Below, in pieces: positions 25,476 through 34,822 of a stretch of DNA of 64,000 nt (its first letter is position 1; every line of letters begins with the position of its first letter). A program made the position numbers and the translations under genes. The DNA comes from an uncultured Oscillospiraceae bacterium (GTDB lineage: Bacteria; Bacillota; Clostridia; Oscillospirales; Oscillospiraceae), in the NCBI GenBank assembly GCA_934591895.1, contig CAKTPP010000006.1, positions 79,163 through 143,162 on the forward strand. The letters are read 5' to 3'. The notes beneath the pieces were generated by a model. That model was given only the letters and a program-made list of their open reading frames with translations, was not told the origin of the DNA and made no database searches.

Positions 25476-25523
25476 AGATCCCCTCCGTGTGCAGGAAAGC
25501 ACACGGAGGGGATCTGTTTTTTT
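25476..25523 (+). terminator. Terminator after the LOG-family gene
   Basis: A perfect 17-bp stem (25476-25492 with 25499-25515) followed by seven Ts. Confidence 0.92.
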
Positions 25524-25564
25524 ATAGAGGGTTTTGGCTGTGCGCCGGCCTTTACGCGGCCGCC

Positions 25565-26515
25565 TCAGCCGAGATACTGCCGGTCATAGTTATTCTGGAT
25601 GCAGGAGATGACCTGCGTGATGACAGTGTTGAACGGGGTGGGCACGCCCAGCCGCGCGCCGTAGCGCGCGATCGCGCCGTTGAGCACCGAGATCTCCGTC
25701 TGGCGCTGATGCAGCACGGCGTCCTGCGCCATGGAGGGGTAGTAGTTGCCGAGGTTTGCGACGATGTTCGGCTCCTCCTTTTCCATCAGCGGCCAGAGGT
25801 CGCCGATGCCGAGCGCCTGCGCGACGGCGCAGCCCTCTTTCCATACGTGCATGACAATGTCGTGCCCGTAGGGGTCGGCAAACGTCTCCTTCACCTTCAG
25901 GCGCATGACGGCGCTCACGCCGTTGTAGCCGCTGTTGGCGATGACTTTTTTCCAGATGTACGGGCGCACGTCCTCGTCAAAGCTCGCGTTGCAGCCGCCC
26001 GCGCGGAAGCACGCCTCGAGCGCCTTGCCGGCGGCGTCGGCCTTCGGGTTGCTGCGCACCGCGCCGAAGTGCATCTGGATACCCTTTTCCGGCTTGCTCA
26101 CGCACACGCCGGGGCCGGCCAGCTCCGTGCCGATCAGGCCGCTGCCGTAGAGAATGCGGTCGGCGTCCACGAACTGCGCGAGCACCTCGTCGTTGCCGAG
26201 ACCGTTTTGCAGCGACACGACCGCCGTCTCCGGCCCGATGCAGGGCATGGTGTCGGCCATGACGTCCTCCGTCTGCGTGGCCTTGACCATGAGGATGACC
26301 ATGTCCATCGTGCCGATATCGCGCGCGGTCGCGCTCGTGTGAAAGCCCGTGAGCACCTCTTCGCCCTCCGGCGTGCGGAAGACCAGACCGTCCGCCGCGA
26401 TCTTATCCATGTGCGCTTTGTACTTGTCGACGAGCCAGAGCTCGGCGCCGCCCTTGCGCAGATAGGCGGCAAAGACGCTGCCGGCAGCGCCGGAGCCGAT
26501 CATTGCGATTTTCAT
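25565..26515 (-). CDS. Ketopantoate-reductase-family (ApbA/PanE-like) protein 1
   Basis: The 316-residue NAD(P)-dependent 2-oxoacid reductase has the nucleotide loop GSGAAGSVFAAYLRKGG and the C-terminal pattern WKKVIANSGYN, which supplies the catalytic Lys and Asn of the family. PanE reduces ketopantoate, but two copies next to a FAH-family gene suggest another branched 2-oxoacid. AAGGAGG precedes the start. It is the last gene of a three-gene unit, 67 bp behind its paralog. Confidence 0.82.
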   Translation of the reverse strand: MKIAMIGSGAAGSVFAAYLRKGGAELWLVDKYKAHMDKIAADGLVFRTPEGEEVLTGFHTSATARDIGTMDMVILMVKATQTEDVMADTMPCIGPETAVVSLQNGLGNDEVLAQFVDADRILYGSGLIGTELAGPGVCVSKPEKGIQMHFGAVRSNPKADAAGKALEACFRAGGCNASFDEDVRPYIWKKVIANSGYNGVSAVMRLKVKETFADPYGHDIVMHVWKEGCAVAQALGIGDLWPLMEKEEPNIVANLGNYYPSMAQDAVLHQRQTEISVLNGAIARYGARLGVPTPFNTVITQVISCIQNNYDRQYLG

Positions 26516-26582
26516 GCGGTTGCCTCCTTAGCAAACTGCCGGCCGGTTGTTGCCCGGCCGGCAGCGGAAAAACGGGGTGAAC

Positions 26583-27593
26583 TTACTTCAGGTACTGCTT
26601 GTCGTAGTTGCCCTGGATGCAGCGCACGACCTGAGACAGGACCTTGCACACCGGGGTGTCGATGCCCAGCTGCTCGCCGTACTCGGCGATCTTGCCGTTG
26701 AGCACGTCGATCTCGGTCTGGCGGTGGTTGAAGAGCATGTCCTGGCACATGGACGGATAGTAGTCCGCGATGTTGGTGACGATGTCCTGATGATCGTGGG
26801 CGATGAACTCGTCCGCGTCCATCGGCACGCCCTTGGCGGTCGCGACCGCGCAGGTCTCACGGATGACGCTGTGGAACAGCCACTGGCCGAACGGGTCAGC
26901 CTCGACCTCGCCAATCTTCAGACGCAGGACGGCGCACACGGTGTTGACGGTGGCGTTCACGCAGACCTTTTTCCAGATGAACTTGTAGATGTTGTTGTCG
27001 GAGCCCGGCTCGCCGTCGCGCCAGTAGGCGTCGCAGCCGCCGTCACGGTAGCACTTGAGCATCTCGGCGCAGGCCGCGTCGTTGAGCTCGGAGCGGACTG
27101 CACCGCCAAAGTTCATCTGCACGCCGCCGGCCGGGGTGGACACGCAGTGTGCGGGCTCGGGCAGCGCCGTGCCCAGCACGCCGGAGCCGATGATGCAGCG
27201 CTCTTTCGGGAAGACCTTGAAGAGGTTGTCGTCGTTGCCGAGGCCGTTGATGAGGGAGACCGCGACGGTGCTGTCGCCGACGACGGGCAGGGAGTCCTGA
27301 ATGGCCTGCTCGAGCTGGGTCGCCTTGGTCATGTAGATGATGACGTCGACCTTGCCCTCGGCCGCGGCCGCGTCGGCAGCGGTGATGTAGGTGCGGAAGC
27401 CCTTGAGCTGGTAATCGTAATCCTTGTAGCCGCCGTCTTCCTCCTGATGGATGGTGAAGTGCATGCCTTCCTCGGCGACCTTCTTCATGTGTGCCTCATA
27501 GCGGTCGATGAGGATGATATCCGCACCGCCCTTGCGCAGATAGGAAGCGAAGACACTGCCGGCAGCGCCGGAGCCATACATAGCAAATTTCAT
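26583..27593 (-). CDS. Ketopantoate-reductase-family (ApbA/PanE-like) protein 2
   Basis: This 336-residue paralog of the next gene shares the loop GSGAAGSVFASYLRKGG and the pattern WKKVCVNATVN with catalytic Lys and Asn. It is longer because of inserts after residue 50 (HQEEDGGYKDYDYQ) and near 190. Divergence between the copies suggests different substrates or a hetero-oligomer. The ATG at 27593 follows AAGGAG and gives the glycine loop at the very N-terminus. Confidence 0.82.
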   Translation of the reverse strand: MKFAMYGSGAAGSVFASYLRKGGADIILIDRYEAHMKKVAEEGMHFTIHQEEDGGYKDYDYQLKGFRTYITAADAAAAEGKVDVIIYMTKATQLEQAIQDSLPVVGDSTVAVSLINGLGNDDNLFKVFPKERCIIGSGVLGTALPEPAHCVSTPAGGVQMNFGGAVRSELNDAACAEMLKCYRDGGCDAYWRDGEPGSDNNIYKFIWKKVCVNATVNTVCAVLRLKIGEVEADPFGQWLFHSVIRETCAVATAKGVPMDADEFIAHDHQDIVTNIADYYPSMCQDMLFNHRQTEIDVLNGKIAEYGEQLGIDTPVCKVLSQVVRCIQGNYDKQYLK

Positions 27594-27663
27594 AGCAATT
27601 TCTCCTTTTTCTGATTCTGTTTGCGATATCTTCGGCCGTCGCAGGCGGATGCCTGACGGCGGA

Positions 27664-28518
27664 TTACCGAACGGTGTTGGTGAGGGTGCCGATGCCCTCG
27701 ATGCTGCAGGCGACCACGTCGCCCGGCTGCAGCCATTTCGGCGGGTCAAAGCCCATGCCCACGCCGGCGGGCGTGCCCATGGAGATGATCGTGCCGGGGC
27801 GCAGGGTCATGCCGCGGCTGAGCTCGGCGATGACATACGCGGCGTGAAAGATCATCAGATCCGTGGTGCTGTCCTGCCGCAGCTCGCCGTTGACGCGGCT
27901 CCGGATGCAGTGCGGCTCGCGCACGTCGAACTCGTCCGGCGTGACGATCCACGGGCCCATCGGCGTGAAGCCGTCAAGGCTCTTGCCGCGGTACCACTGC
28001 TTGTGCTGGTTCTGGATCGTGCGCGCGCTCACATCATTTAAAATGGTGCAGCCGAATATGTAGTCCGGCGCGTCCGCCTCGCTGACGTTATAGGCGCACT
28101 TGCCGATCACGACGGCCAGCTCCGCCTCATAGTCGAGGTCGGCGACGATGTCGCTGTGGCTGAGGATGTCGCCGCCGGGAGCGACGGCTTCGTCCACGCG
28201 CTTGGAAAAATAGATCGGGAACGTGTCCGGCGCTTTGACGCCCTTGCCGGCGACGGATTCGCTCTCCCTGGCGTGGTCAAAATAATTGATGCCCAGGCAG
28301 ATCACGTCCTGCGCCGGTCTGGGGATGGGGGCGAGCAGGCGCACGTCCCTGAGCGGCAGCGCGGCGCCGCGCAGCACGGCGGCCGTGTCCAGCACCGGCC
28401 AGAGGCCGATGAGCGCCTGCATATCCGCGCAGCCGGGCACGGGGTGCACGGCGGTCGCGTCCGCGTTGAGCAGGCCGACGGCGGTGCGGCCGTCTTTTTC
28501 AAATGTAACGAGCTTCAT
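27664..28518 (-). CDS. Fumarylacetoacetate-hydrolase-family enzyme
   Basis: This 284-residue protein has the FAH fold. The metal ligands are in DYEAELAVVIGK, with KSLDGFTPMGPWI and GTPAGVGMG completing the active site. Family members cleave or isomerise 2-oxo acids and acylpyruvates in aromatic and sugar-acid breakdown. It is the first gene of a unit with two ketopantoate-reductase-like genes, so the operon probably processes a 2-oxo acid by C-C hydrolysis and reduction. ACGGAGGG precedes the start. Confidence 0.85.
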   Translation of the reverse strand: MKLVTFEKDGRTAVGLLNADATAVHPVPGCADMQALIGLWPVLDTAAVLRGAALPLRDVRLLAPIPRPAQDVICLGINYFDHARESESVAGKGVKAPDTFPIYFSKRVDEAVAPGGDILSHSDIVADLDYEAELAVVIGKCAYNVSEADAPDYIFGCTILNDVSARTIQNQHKQWYRGKSLDGFTPMGPWIVTPDEFDVREPHCIRSRVNGELRQDSTTDLMIFHAAYVIAELSRGMTLRPGTIISMGTPAGVGMGFDPPKWLQPGDVVACSIEGIGTLTNTVR

Positions 28519-29031
28519 AGGGCTGCGCTCCCTCCGTATTTCGTACCCGGCAGTGAATGTGTACGCAGAAAATGATGGTTAAAAATTCATCAAGCGCGCC
28601 TTCCGGGGACAAAATCCTGTGTCAAGAAAATGCCAAAGCCGTTTGTCAGCAAATAGACAAAAGACTTGACCTATCAGCATTGTTATGATAGCACGAAAGT
28701 GTAGATGCCGCAACTGTTTTCTTTCTGTCAAAGCGCTAAAATCGCGCGAATTTTTACAGAAATGCCAGAATCAGAGTGCATAAAAATTCGTGCAAGAAAT
28801 TGTGCATATCGACGATTTTCGGGAAATCTTGGTGATTGGAAGAGGCTGTTATTGACTTTTGCGTGTGAGGGAATTATAAAATTACTATCCAAGTTGTTAA
28901 TGGCTTGTTCACAATTTAACACAAGGATGATGATTTCGAGGCCCGCCGCAGTTGTAGGAGAGCACGCGGTGGGGTTTTGGAATAGAGAGCAAATAAGAGA
29001 AAAGCAAACAGAGAAGAGAAAGAGGTAAAAA
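28519..29031. other. A/T-rich intergenic region between divergent FAH operon and YkvI-type gene
   Basis: No gene is supported. The region is clearly lower in GC than its surroundings. It holds a promoter for the rightward gene (28852-28880), an inverted repeat TTTGTC-8-GACAAA (28642-28661) and three GTGCA words at 28776, 28790 and 28802. I could not place a convincing leftward promoter for the FAH operon. Confidence 0.5.
28852..28880 (+). promoter_or_regulatory. Promoter of the YkvI-type gene
   Basis: TTGACT (28852-28857) and TATAAA (28875-28880) are 17 bp apart, leaving a leader of about 145 nt. Confidence 0.65.
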
Positions 29032-30267
29032 ATGGATAACAACAAGCTCAAGAGCAGCTGGGCAGCCGCCTTTACCGTGGCGTCCGTCTGGTTCGGCACG
29101 CACGTGGGCGCCGGCTTTGCGACCGGCAACCAGGTCGTGAACTACTTTGTCCAGTACGGCTGGACTGCGGCCATCTTCCCGCTTCTGGCCATGGGCATTC
29201 TTGCGGTCGTCATGTACATCATGATGAAGTTTGCCAAGCTCAGCGGTTTCGACAACTACAAGGACACCTACCGCGCCCTGTATCCGAAGCCGTGGATGGA
29301 GATCTTCTTTGAGGTCTTTTACATCATCATCATCCTCGCGGCGGTCGCGTCCTGCGTTGACGGCGCCGGCGGCATCGTCAAGAGCCTCATCGACCTGCCC
29401 GATATCATCTGCAACCTTGTCATCATTGCCCTGCTGATCCTGCTGTCGATCTTCGGCGTAAAGCTGATCATCCAGGCTTCCACCGTGCTTTCCACCGCGA
29501 TCCTGATCGTCACCGCGATCCTCGTCATCATGGGCTTCGTCGTCCCGATCGACGCGGTCACCGCGGAGCTGGCCACCGAGAACGCCGCTTATGCGACCAT
29601 CCCGGCCATCGCTGACGTTACCTCCCAGAAGGGCCTCGAGGGCGTCTGGCGCGGCGTGTTTGTGTACGCTGCGTTCCAGTGCGTGTCCATCCCGGCCATG
29701 ATCGCCGCCTCCACCGAGCTGACGCACAAGGGCGTCAAGCGCGCGAGCATCCTCGGCTGGCTCATGAACGGCGGCGCGCTCGCCGCTTCCGGCGCCATGC
29801 TGCTGCGCTGGTACCCGGTCCTCTGCGCCATCAAGAGCGCCGGTGTTGATACGGTTGCCAGCATTGCAGCCCGCCACATCGGCGACGTCATGAAGCTCCC
29901 CAACCAGAGCGTCGTCACCCTCATGGGCAGCGGCTACACCTGGCTGTTTGTCGTGTACACCATCCTGCTGTTCTGCGCGTTCGTGTCCACGTCCGTCACG
30001 CTGGTCTACTCCATGATCCAGCGCTTCGAGGGTCACTGCTTCCCGAGCGCCATCAAGAGCAAGGCTGCGCGCAGCGTCATCGTCGGCCTGGTCGTCATCG
30101 GCCTGTGCTATGCGGTTTCCCTGCTCGGCCTGTCGACCATCATCTCCAAGGTCTACGGCTATGACGGCTACTACGCGCTGGTCGTTGTTGTGCTCCCGGC
30201 GTTCATCTGGGGCATTCCGAAGATCAAGAAGCTCTCTGCCGGAAAGAAGGCCGAGCTGTCGGAGTGA
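29032..30267 (+). CDS. YkvI-family membrane transporter (APC superfamily)
   Basis: This 411-residue protein has about ten membrane helices. It starts with the YkvI-type helix WFGTHVGAGFATGNQ, the unwound first helix of the LeuT-like fold. Members are uncharacterised, probably Na+-coupled amino acid or osmolyte carriers. AGAGGT precedes ATG 29032. It stands alone and is followed by a hairpin-rich repeat block. The codon use is very regular, as in highly expressed genes. The substrate is unknown. Confidence 0.82.
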   Translation: MDNNKLKSSWAAAFTVASVWFGTHVGAGFATGNQVVNYFVQYGWTAAIFPLLAMGILAVVMYIMMKFAKLSGFDNYKDTYRALYPKPWMEIFFEVFYIIIILAAVASCVDGAGGIVKSLIDLPDIICNLVIIALLILLSIFGVKLIIQASTVLSTAILIVTAILVIMGFVVPIDAVTAELATENAAYATIPAIADVTSQKGLEGVWRGVFVYAAFQCVSIPAMIAASTELTHKGVKRASILGWLMNGGALAASGAMLLRWYPVLCAIKSAGVDTVASIAARHIGDVMKLPNQSVVTLMGSGYTWLFVVYTILLFCAFVSTSVTLVYSMIQRFEGHCFPSAIKSKAARSVIVGLVVIGLCYAVSLLGLSTIISKVYGYDGYYALVVVVLPAFIWGIPKIKKLSAGKKAELSE

Positions 30268-30900
30268 TCTGACGAAGGCGCAGCTCTCCGGCGTCGCAAA
30301 GTTCAAATCTGACCGCTGCGTCCGCAGCGTCATAGAGAGGCAACCCCGCAGGCAATCGCCTGCGGGGTTGTCGCTGTTCCGGGTAGAGACAGCGGCGGCA
30401 AAGTTATGTGACAGAGCCGCGGGGGAGCCCGAGGGGGCAAGGCCCGCCTCGGATGCAATAAAACCGCGGCCACGCGGAGGCAACCCCGCAGGCACGGCCT
30501 GCGGGGTTGTCGCTGTCAAAAAGTAATACTTTTTGACAAGGGGGGGCTGCAGTCTGCTGCGCGCACAAATTCCACACTTGCAGCCTGAGAAGTATTTTCT
30601 CAGCCGCACATGTCGCCTGAGAAAATGATCGGACTTTCTTTCGCCGCTGCGGCGGCGAAACTCTACGAGGTTTTGGGCAAGCTGAGCCTCCCGCGGGCAA
30701 TCGCCTGCGGGGTTGTTGCTATCAAAAAAGTGTTGCTTTTTGATGAAAGGCTTGCGGCCTGACTGCAGCGCAAATGCTGCCCGCCTGTCGGGTACCGGCA
30801 GCGCCTCAGAGCCGCGGCATAGGAAAACCCCCGCCCTGCAAGGATACCTTGCGGGGCGGGGGTCGCTCGTTATCCGAGTCGGGTCATCCGGGGTCTGCGC
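30268..30900. repeat. Repeat block: three terminator-like hairpins around structured element (copy B) and partial copy H
   Basis: No gene is supported. Near-identical hairpins with arms CCCCGCAGGC and GCCTGCGGGG occur at about 30341-30371, 30481-30510 and 30690-30712. Between the second and third lies a full element (30514-30683) that opens with the inverted repeat GTCAAAAAGT-AAT-ACTTTTTGAC (30515-30537) and closes with CTCTACGAGGTTTTGGGCAAGC. After the third hairpin a partial copy restarts (30719 on). The stretch between the first two hairpins has other sequence. Confidence 0.75.
30827..30863 (-). terminator. Terminator of trkH
   Basis: A 17-bp stem with one mismatch (30827-30843 with 30847-30863) is followed by Ts when read leftward. 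Confidence 0.75.
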
Positions 30901-32340
30901 TCACTTCCAGCGCCACGTGAACGGCACGAACAGCAGCAGCAGCGGGAAGATCTCCAGACGGCCGAGCAGCATGCAGATCATGAGCACGATCTTGCTCAGC
31001 GGCGAGAAGATGGCAAAGCTTCCGGTCGGCCCCACGAGGGAGAGCCCCGGCCCGATGTTCGACAGGCACGAGAGCGCGGCGGTGAAATTCGTCGTGAAGT
31101 CCAGCCCGTCGAGCGACACGATCAGCCCTGCGATAAGCAGGATGATGATGTAGAACGTGAAGTACGTCAGGGCGTTGTAGACGGTCTGCCCGTCGACCGG
31201 CTTGCCGTCGAGCCGGACGTTTTCCACGCAGCGGGGGCGCAGCATCTTCTTGACCTCGATCGTGCAGGACTTGAACAGCAGCATCACGCGCGAGAGCTTC
31301 AGACCGCCGGCGGTGCTGCCGGCGCAGCCGCCGACAAACATCAGCAGCACGAGCAGGAACTTGGAGTATTCCGGCCAGAGGTTGAAGTCCGCGGTGGCGA
31401 AGCCGGTCGTGGAGATGACCGACGTGACCTGGAAGAACGAATAGCGCAGCGCGTGGCCGACGCCGCCGTAGAGATCGCGGATGTCGAACGCGATCGTGAG
31501 GACGGCAAAGGCGATCACGCCCAGATACCAGCGCAGCTCCTCGTTGCGCAGCGCGGTGCGGATGTTGCCGAGCAGAATGAGGTAATACAGGCTGAAGTTG
31601 ACGCCGAAGAGCATCATGAACACGCCCACGACGATGTCGATATAGGCGCTGTTGTAGTAGCCGATGCTCAGCGCGCGCGTGGACAGGCCGCCGGTGCCGG
31701 CGGTGGCGAACGCGTGCAGCAGCGCATCGTAAAAGCTCATGCCGCCGGCGGCGAGCAGAACCGTCTCCGCGACCGTGAGCGCGATGTACAGCAGGTAGAG
31801 GATGGAGGCGGTCTTGCGGATGCGCGGCACGAGCTTGCCGACCGTCGGTCCGGGCACCTCGGCGCGCATGATGTGCATCGAGCGGTTGCCGCTCATGGGC
31901 AGCACGGCCAGCACGAACACGAGGATGCCCATGCCGCCGATCCAGTGCGTGAACAGCCGCCAGAACATGCCGCCGCGCGTCATGCTCTCCGGCGATGTGA
32001 CGACGCTGGCGCCGGTCGTGGTCAGACCCGAGATCGTCTCAAACAGGGCGTCGATGTAGTTCGGAATATCGCCGGTGAGCACGAACAGCAGCGCGCCGAA
32101 CAGCGACATGGCGATCCACGACAGGCCGACGATCAGAAAACCGTCGCGCGCGGTCATGCCGCCGGATTTGGCGCGCACGCGCCACATGATCAGTCCGATG
32201 CCGCCGGTGACGGCGATCGTGATCAGAAACGGAGCCGGCGTCTCGCCGTATGCCAAAGCTGCGACCATCGGCAGGAGCATCAATGCAGCCTCGATGCACA
32301 GCACGCGGCCGATGACCTGCCCGATCATTCGAAAATTCAT
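30901..32340 (-). CDS. trkH: TrkH-family potassium uptake channel subunit
   Basis: A 479-residue protein of TrkH length with four pore repeats. Selectivity-filter-like stretches are SGLTTTGASV, ATAGTGGLST, TSVISTTGFATAD and SCLSNIGPGLS. It imports K+ together with a cytoplasmic TrkA/KtrA NAD-binding ring protein, which is not encoded here. It has its own promoter and terminator. A KtrB assignment is possible, but the length and N-terminal helices favour TrkH. Confidence 0.9.
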   Translation of the reverse strand: MNFRMIGQVIGRVLCIEAALMLLPMVAALAYGETPAPFLITIAVTGGIGLIMWRVRAKSGGMTARDGFLIVGLSWIAMSLFGALLFVLTGDIPNYIDALFETISGLTTTGASVVTSPESMTRGGMFWRLFTHWIGGMGILVFVLAVLPMSGNRSMHIMRAEVPGPTVGKLVPRIRKTASILYLLYIALTVAETVLLAAGGMSFYDALLHAFATAGTGGLSTRALSIGYYNSAYIDIVVGVFMMLFGVNFSLYYLILLGNIRTALRNEELRWYLGVIAFAVLTIAFDIRDLYGGVGHALRYSFFQVTSVISTTGFATADFNLWPEYSKFLLVLLMFVGGCAGSTAGGLKLSRVMLLFKSCTIEVKKMLRPRCVENVRLDGKPVDGQTVYNALTYFTFYIIILLIAGLIVSLDGLDFTTNFTAALSCLSNIGPGLSLVGPTGSFAIFSPLSKIVLMICMLLGRLEIFPLLLLFVPFTWRWK

Positions 32341-32385
32341 GGTGTTGCCCTCTTTATATCATGATGAATTGCTGCGTAATAAATC

Positions 32386-32414
32386 ATTATACGCCGATCC
32401 ACCTGATTTGTGAA
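32386..32414 (-). promoter_or_regulatory. trkH promoter
   Basis: Reading leftward, TTCACA (32409-32414) and TATAAT (32386-32391) with a 17-bp spacer lie about 45 bp before the start. Confidence 0.7.
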
Positions 32415-32425
32415 GTACCGGATGC

Positions 32426-33364
32426 TCAGAACATCCCGAGGGATTTGAACAAAAAGACCCACAGGAACATCGTCAGCATGCTCACGGCCGAGGTCACGAC
32501 GACGGTGTCGCCCGCAAGCTCCGCGTCGCCGCCCATCTGCTGCGCCATGGTGAAGGAGTTGACGGCGGTCGGCGAGGCGAACACACCCAGCAGCGACACG
32601 AACGCAGCATCCCGGAAGCCGAGCAGCGCGCCGAGCCCGAGAAACAGCGCCGGAAACACGATGAGCTTTGCCGCCACGACGGCGGTGAGCTCGCGCGCAT
32701 AGCGCCGGATGCCGGAGAACTGGAAAAACGCGCCGAGCAGAAACAGCTGCAGGGGCGAGGCGATGCCGCTCACGCTCTGCACCGTCTTTTCGAGGATATA
32801 CGGCAGGCGGATCTTTGCCACCAGCGCCAGCACGCCGAGCACGGAGGCGATGACGAGCGGGTTTTTCAGGATCTGGGCGAGGATGTGCAGCGGCTTCGGC
32901 TTCTGGCCGCGGAACACCTCCAGCACGATGATGGACATCATGTTGAAGATAGGCACGATGATCGCGATCAGGATCGAGACCGTGCCGAGCTGATCCGCGC
33001 CGAGCAGTGCCGTCGCCACGGGGATGCCCATGATGACGTAGTTGCTGCGGAACATACCCTGAATCATCACGCCGCGGCGCTCCGGCAGCTTTTCCATGAG
33101 CAGCGTGTAGCCGAGCGCCAGTGCGAACGACAGCAGCACGCCGCCAACGGCGTAGGCGATCAGCAGCGGATCGAACGAGCCGGAGAGGTCGGAGCAGTAC
33201 ACATTATAAAACAGCAGGCACGGCAGAAAGATGCGGAAAGCGATCTTGTTGATGTTCGAGATCTCCTCCCGATGGATCCAGCCGAGACAGCGCGCACCGT
33301 AGCCGAGTGCCATCACGAGGAACATCGGCAGGATCGCATTGACAGAAATGATGAAATTATCCAT
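32426..33364 (-). CDS. AEC (auxin efflux carrier)-family transporter
   Basis: The 312-residue protein has ten membrane helices in two inverted repeats, as in bacterial AEC/MdcF-like carriers. It has FVPCLLF-like and SPTAVNSFTMAQQMG stretches (here FLPCLLFYNVY). Such carriers move malonate, malate or similar organic acids, or amino acids. The ATG at 33364 was chosen over that at 33370 because it sits 7 bases behind AAGGTGG. It is alone, divergent from folC. Confidence 0.82.
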   Translation of the reverse strand: MDNFIISVNAILPMFLVMALGYGARCLGWIHREEISNINKIAFRIFLPCLLFYNVYCSDLSGSFDPLLIAYAVGGVLLSFALALGYTLLMEKLPERRGVMIQGMFRSNYVIMGIPVATALLGADQLGTVSILIAIIVPIFNMMSIIVLEVFRGQKPKPLHILAQILKNPLVIASVLGVLALVAKIRLPYILEKTVQSVSGIASPLQLFLLGAFFQFSGIRRYARELTAVVAAKLIVFPALFLGLGALLGFRDAAFVSLLGVFASPTAVNSFTMAQQMGGDAELAGDTVVVTSAVSMLTMFLWVFLFKSLGMF

Positions 33365-33430
33365 TCGCATACCACCTTTGGGTAAAATTTAGAAAACCGG
33401 CGAAAACCGGCGAAAAAACGCGCATTTCAT

Positions 33431-33497
33431 AGTTTACTCCCGCCGGAGGCAAATTGCAAGGGTGCAGGTTGCCGCGCGGCATGAAATGTGATATAAT
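33431..33497. promoter_or_regulatory. Divergent promoters of AEC transporter and folC
   Basis: Leftward: TTGCAA (33454-33459) with TAAACT (33431-33436), 17 bp apart. Rightward: TTGCCG (33469-33474) with TATAAT (33492-33497), 17 bp apart. The 10-bp gap between the two -35 boxes leaves little room for independent regulation. Confidence 0.7.
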
Positions 33498-33535
33498 TTC
33501 TCCGTTTGATTTTTTCACGCGGGAGGTACTGCGTA

Positions 33536-34822
33536 ATGACCATAGAAGAGGCGCGGGCGCTGATCCGGGGCGTCGAGTGGCGCGGCTCCCGTCCGGGGCT
33601 GTCGCGTGTGCGCGAGCTGCTGCACCGCATCGGCGACCCGCAGGACACGCTGCAGTTCGTGCACATTGCGGGCACAAACGGCAAGGGCAGCACGGCGGCG
33701 ATGCTCGCGGCCGTCCTGCAGGCGGCGGGCTATACGACGGGGCTGTTCACGTCCCCGTATCTCGAGCAATTCGCCGAGCGTATGCAGGTCAACGGCCGGC
33801 CGATCCCGGACGAGGAGCTTGCCGCCGCGTGCGAGACGCTGCAGCCGTGCATAGCGGCCATGGACGACCAGCCGACGGAGTTCGAGCTCGTGACGGCGGC
33901 GGCCATGCTCTGGTTTCGGCGCCGCGGGTGCGACATTGTGGTGCTCGAGGTCGGGCTCGGCGGCCGGCTGGACGCGACGAATGTCATCGCCGCGCCGGCG
34001 TGCGCCGTCATCACGAACATCGGGCTGGATCACACGGAGATCCTCGGCGACACGCTCGCGCAGATTGCGCGCGAGAAGGCGGGCATCCTCAAGCCCGGCA
34101 CGTATGCCGTCAGCTATCCGCAGACGGCGGAGGTGCGCGAGGTGCTGCGCGGGACGTGCGCCCGGCTGGACATCCCGTTCACGGAGGCGGACGCGGACGC
34201 CATCGTGCCGCTGCGCGACAGCGTGGACGGGCAGACCTTTTCCTATCGCGGCGCGGTGTATGACCTGCCGCTGCTCGGCAGGCATCAGCTGCGCAATGCG
34301 GCCGTCGCGCTCGAGACGGTGGCGGCGCTGCGCGCGCGGGGCTGGCGCATCCCGGATGCGGCCGTGCGCGCGGGGCTGGCGCAGGTGCGCTGGCCGGCGC
34401 GGTTCGAGGTGCTGCGGCGCGCGCCGTGGTTCGTGCTTGACGGAGGGCACAACCCGCAGTGCGCGCAGACGGTGGCGGACAATCTCGCGCGCTATTTCCC
34501 CGGCCGTCGCATCACGCTGCTTGTGGGCGTGCTCGCGGACAAGGATTACCCCGACCTGATCGCGCCGCTCGACCCGTATGCCGCGGCCTACATCGCGGCG
34601 ACGCCGCTCTCGCCGCGCGCGCTGCCGGCGGCGGAGCTGGGAACGTATTTGCAGCGCTTTGGGAAACCGGTGACGGTCTGCCCCGATCCCGCACAGGCGG
34701 CGCAGAGCGCGCTCGCGCAGGCGGGGGAGGACGATGTCATCTGCGCGGTCGGCTCGCTGTACATGGCGGGCGCGATCCGGACCTGTCTGCGGAGGGAACA
34801 CGATGAGAATTCTGGGCATTGA
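33536..34822 (+). CDS. folC: Folylpolyglutamate/dihydrofolate synthase
   Basis: FolC adds glutamate to folates (and often to dihydropteroate) with ATP. The 428-residue protein has the P-loop GTNGKGST, the LEVGLGGRLDATN metal/omega loop and the C-terminal LDGGHNPQ signature of the Mur-ligase fold. The ATG at 33536 follows GGGAGG by 9 bases. It overlaps ruvX by 20 bp. The TTGCCG/TATAAT promoter is 39 bp upstream. Confidence 0.95.
   Translation: MTIEEARALIRGVEWRGSRPGLSRVRELLHRIGDPQDTLQFVHIAGTNGKGSTAAMLAAVLQAAGYTTGLFTSPYLEQFAERMQVNGRPIPDEELAAACETLQPCIAAMDDQPTEFELVTAAAMLWFRRRGCDIVVLEVGLGGRLDATNVIAAPACAVITNIGLDHTEILGDTLAQIAREKAGILKPGTYAVSYPQTAEVREVLRGTCARLDIPFTEADADAIVPLRDSVDGQTFSYRGAVYDLPLLGRHQLRNAAVALETVAALRARGWRIPDAAVRAGLAQVRWPARFEVLRRAPWFVLDGGHNPQCAQTVADNLARYFPGRRITLLVGVLADKDYPDLIAPLDPYAAAYIAATPLSPRALPAAELGTYLQRFGKPVTVCPDPAQAAQSALAQAGEDDVICAVGSLYMAGAIRTCLRREHDENSGH

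Noticed and set aside
28705..29028. 107-codon frame upstream of the YkvI-type gene
   Set aside because: It spans the promoter of the next gene, has no ribosome binding site and no recognisable fold.
30340..30720. CRISPR-like array suggested by the three repeated hairpins
   Set aside because: Only three units with spacings of about 139 and 206 bp and filler of different kinds; no cas genes; the repeats are terminator-type hairpins.
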